Source: Nitrosomonas sp. (GTDB lineage: Bacteria > Pseudomonadota > Gammaproteobacteria > Burkholderiales > Nitrosomonadaceae). Taken from it: DNA of 34,500 bases. The position numbers and the translations under genes are program-made. How positions within the stretch are numbered: the first letter of the stretch is position 1; every line of letters starts with the position of its first letter. The stretch covers positions 1 to 34,500 of the forward strand of contig JAGOKN010000025.1 in assembly GCA_017994575.1 (NCBI GenBank). Reading direction: 5' to 3'. Below, in pieces: positions 34,492 to 34,500 of this stretch. Under the pieces are notes generated by a model. The model did no database searches and was not told where the DNA came from. It saw only the letters and a list, made by a program, of their open reading frames with translations.

Positions 34492-34500
34492 AAGTTGCCA

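Noticed and set aside
1-34500. CRISPR array, complete insertion sequence, rRNA or tRNA gene
   Set aside because: No regularly spaced repeats, no intact transposase frame and no convincing tRNA T-arm with paired acceptor were found on reading both strands.

Overview
The window most resembles a chromosome of a Gram-negative betaproteobacterium, probably of the Nitrosomonas type (ammonia oxidiser). This is an inference from the gene set: a norCBQD nitric oxide reductase operon, a glycolate salvage operon expected in an autotroph, hopanoid genes, a polyphosphate pair, a PEP-CTERM protein and moderate GC with AT-rich spacers. No amo, hao or rRNA gene is present to prove it.

Layout. At 1-330 a minus-strand gene runs off the left edge, and a probable decayed coding remnant lies in its leader. 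At 326-1090 is a His-rich, membrane-anchored exported protein. At 1325-6006 a tight minus-strand operon (tartronate semialdehyde reductase, glcD, glcE, glcF) converts glycolate to glyoxylate and on towards glycerate. At 6116-10716 is norC-norB-norQ-norD, also on the minus strand. At 11130-16288 the plus strand carries an L,D-transpeptidase lipoprotein, an exported isoaspartyl peptidase/asparaginase, a PPK2 polyphosphate kinase and a CYTH-CHAD protein. At 16301-17817 is a minus-strand LemA plus GIDE-type membrane protein pair, the latter with a perfect EF-hand loop. At 18027-18964 are a small DUF4156-like protein and a PEP-CTERM protein. At 19424-23165 the plus strand has purM, purN, a DUF3108 protein and an RsmB-like rRNA methyltransferase. 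At 23359-26262 the minus strand has hopanoid genes hpnH, hpnB and hpnM. At 26690-29324 are a peptidoglycan-binding lipoprotein, a flavoprotein and an unknown secreted protein.

The most interesting part is 29444-33668, a minus-strand operon of four genes: fatty acyl-AMP ligase, NAD-dependent reductase, acyl carrier protein and a serine palmitoyltransferase-like alpha-oxoamine synthase. Together these match the logic of bacterial sphingolipid (ceramide) synthesis, and they lie only about 3 kb from the hopanoid genes, so this region looks like a membrane-lipid modification locus. Its leader holds a strong promoter candidate and a 42-codon ORF whose stop overlaps the TTG start of the first gene.

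The right end (34100-34500) has several strong hairpins. One, at 34326-34388, read on the minus strand, has the arrangement of an integron attC site, followed directly by a tiny ORF. This suggests the edge of a cassette array or a decayed one.
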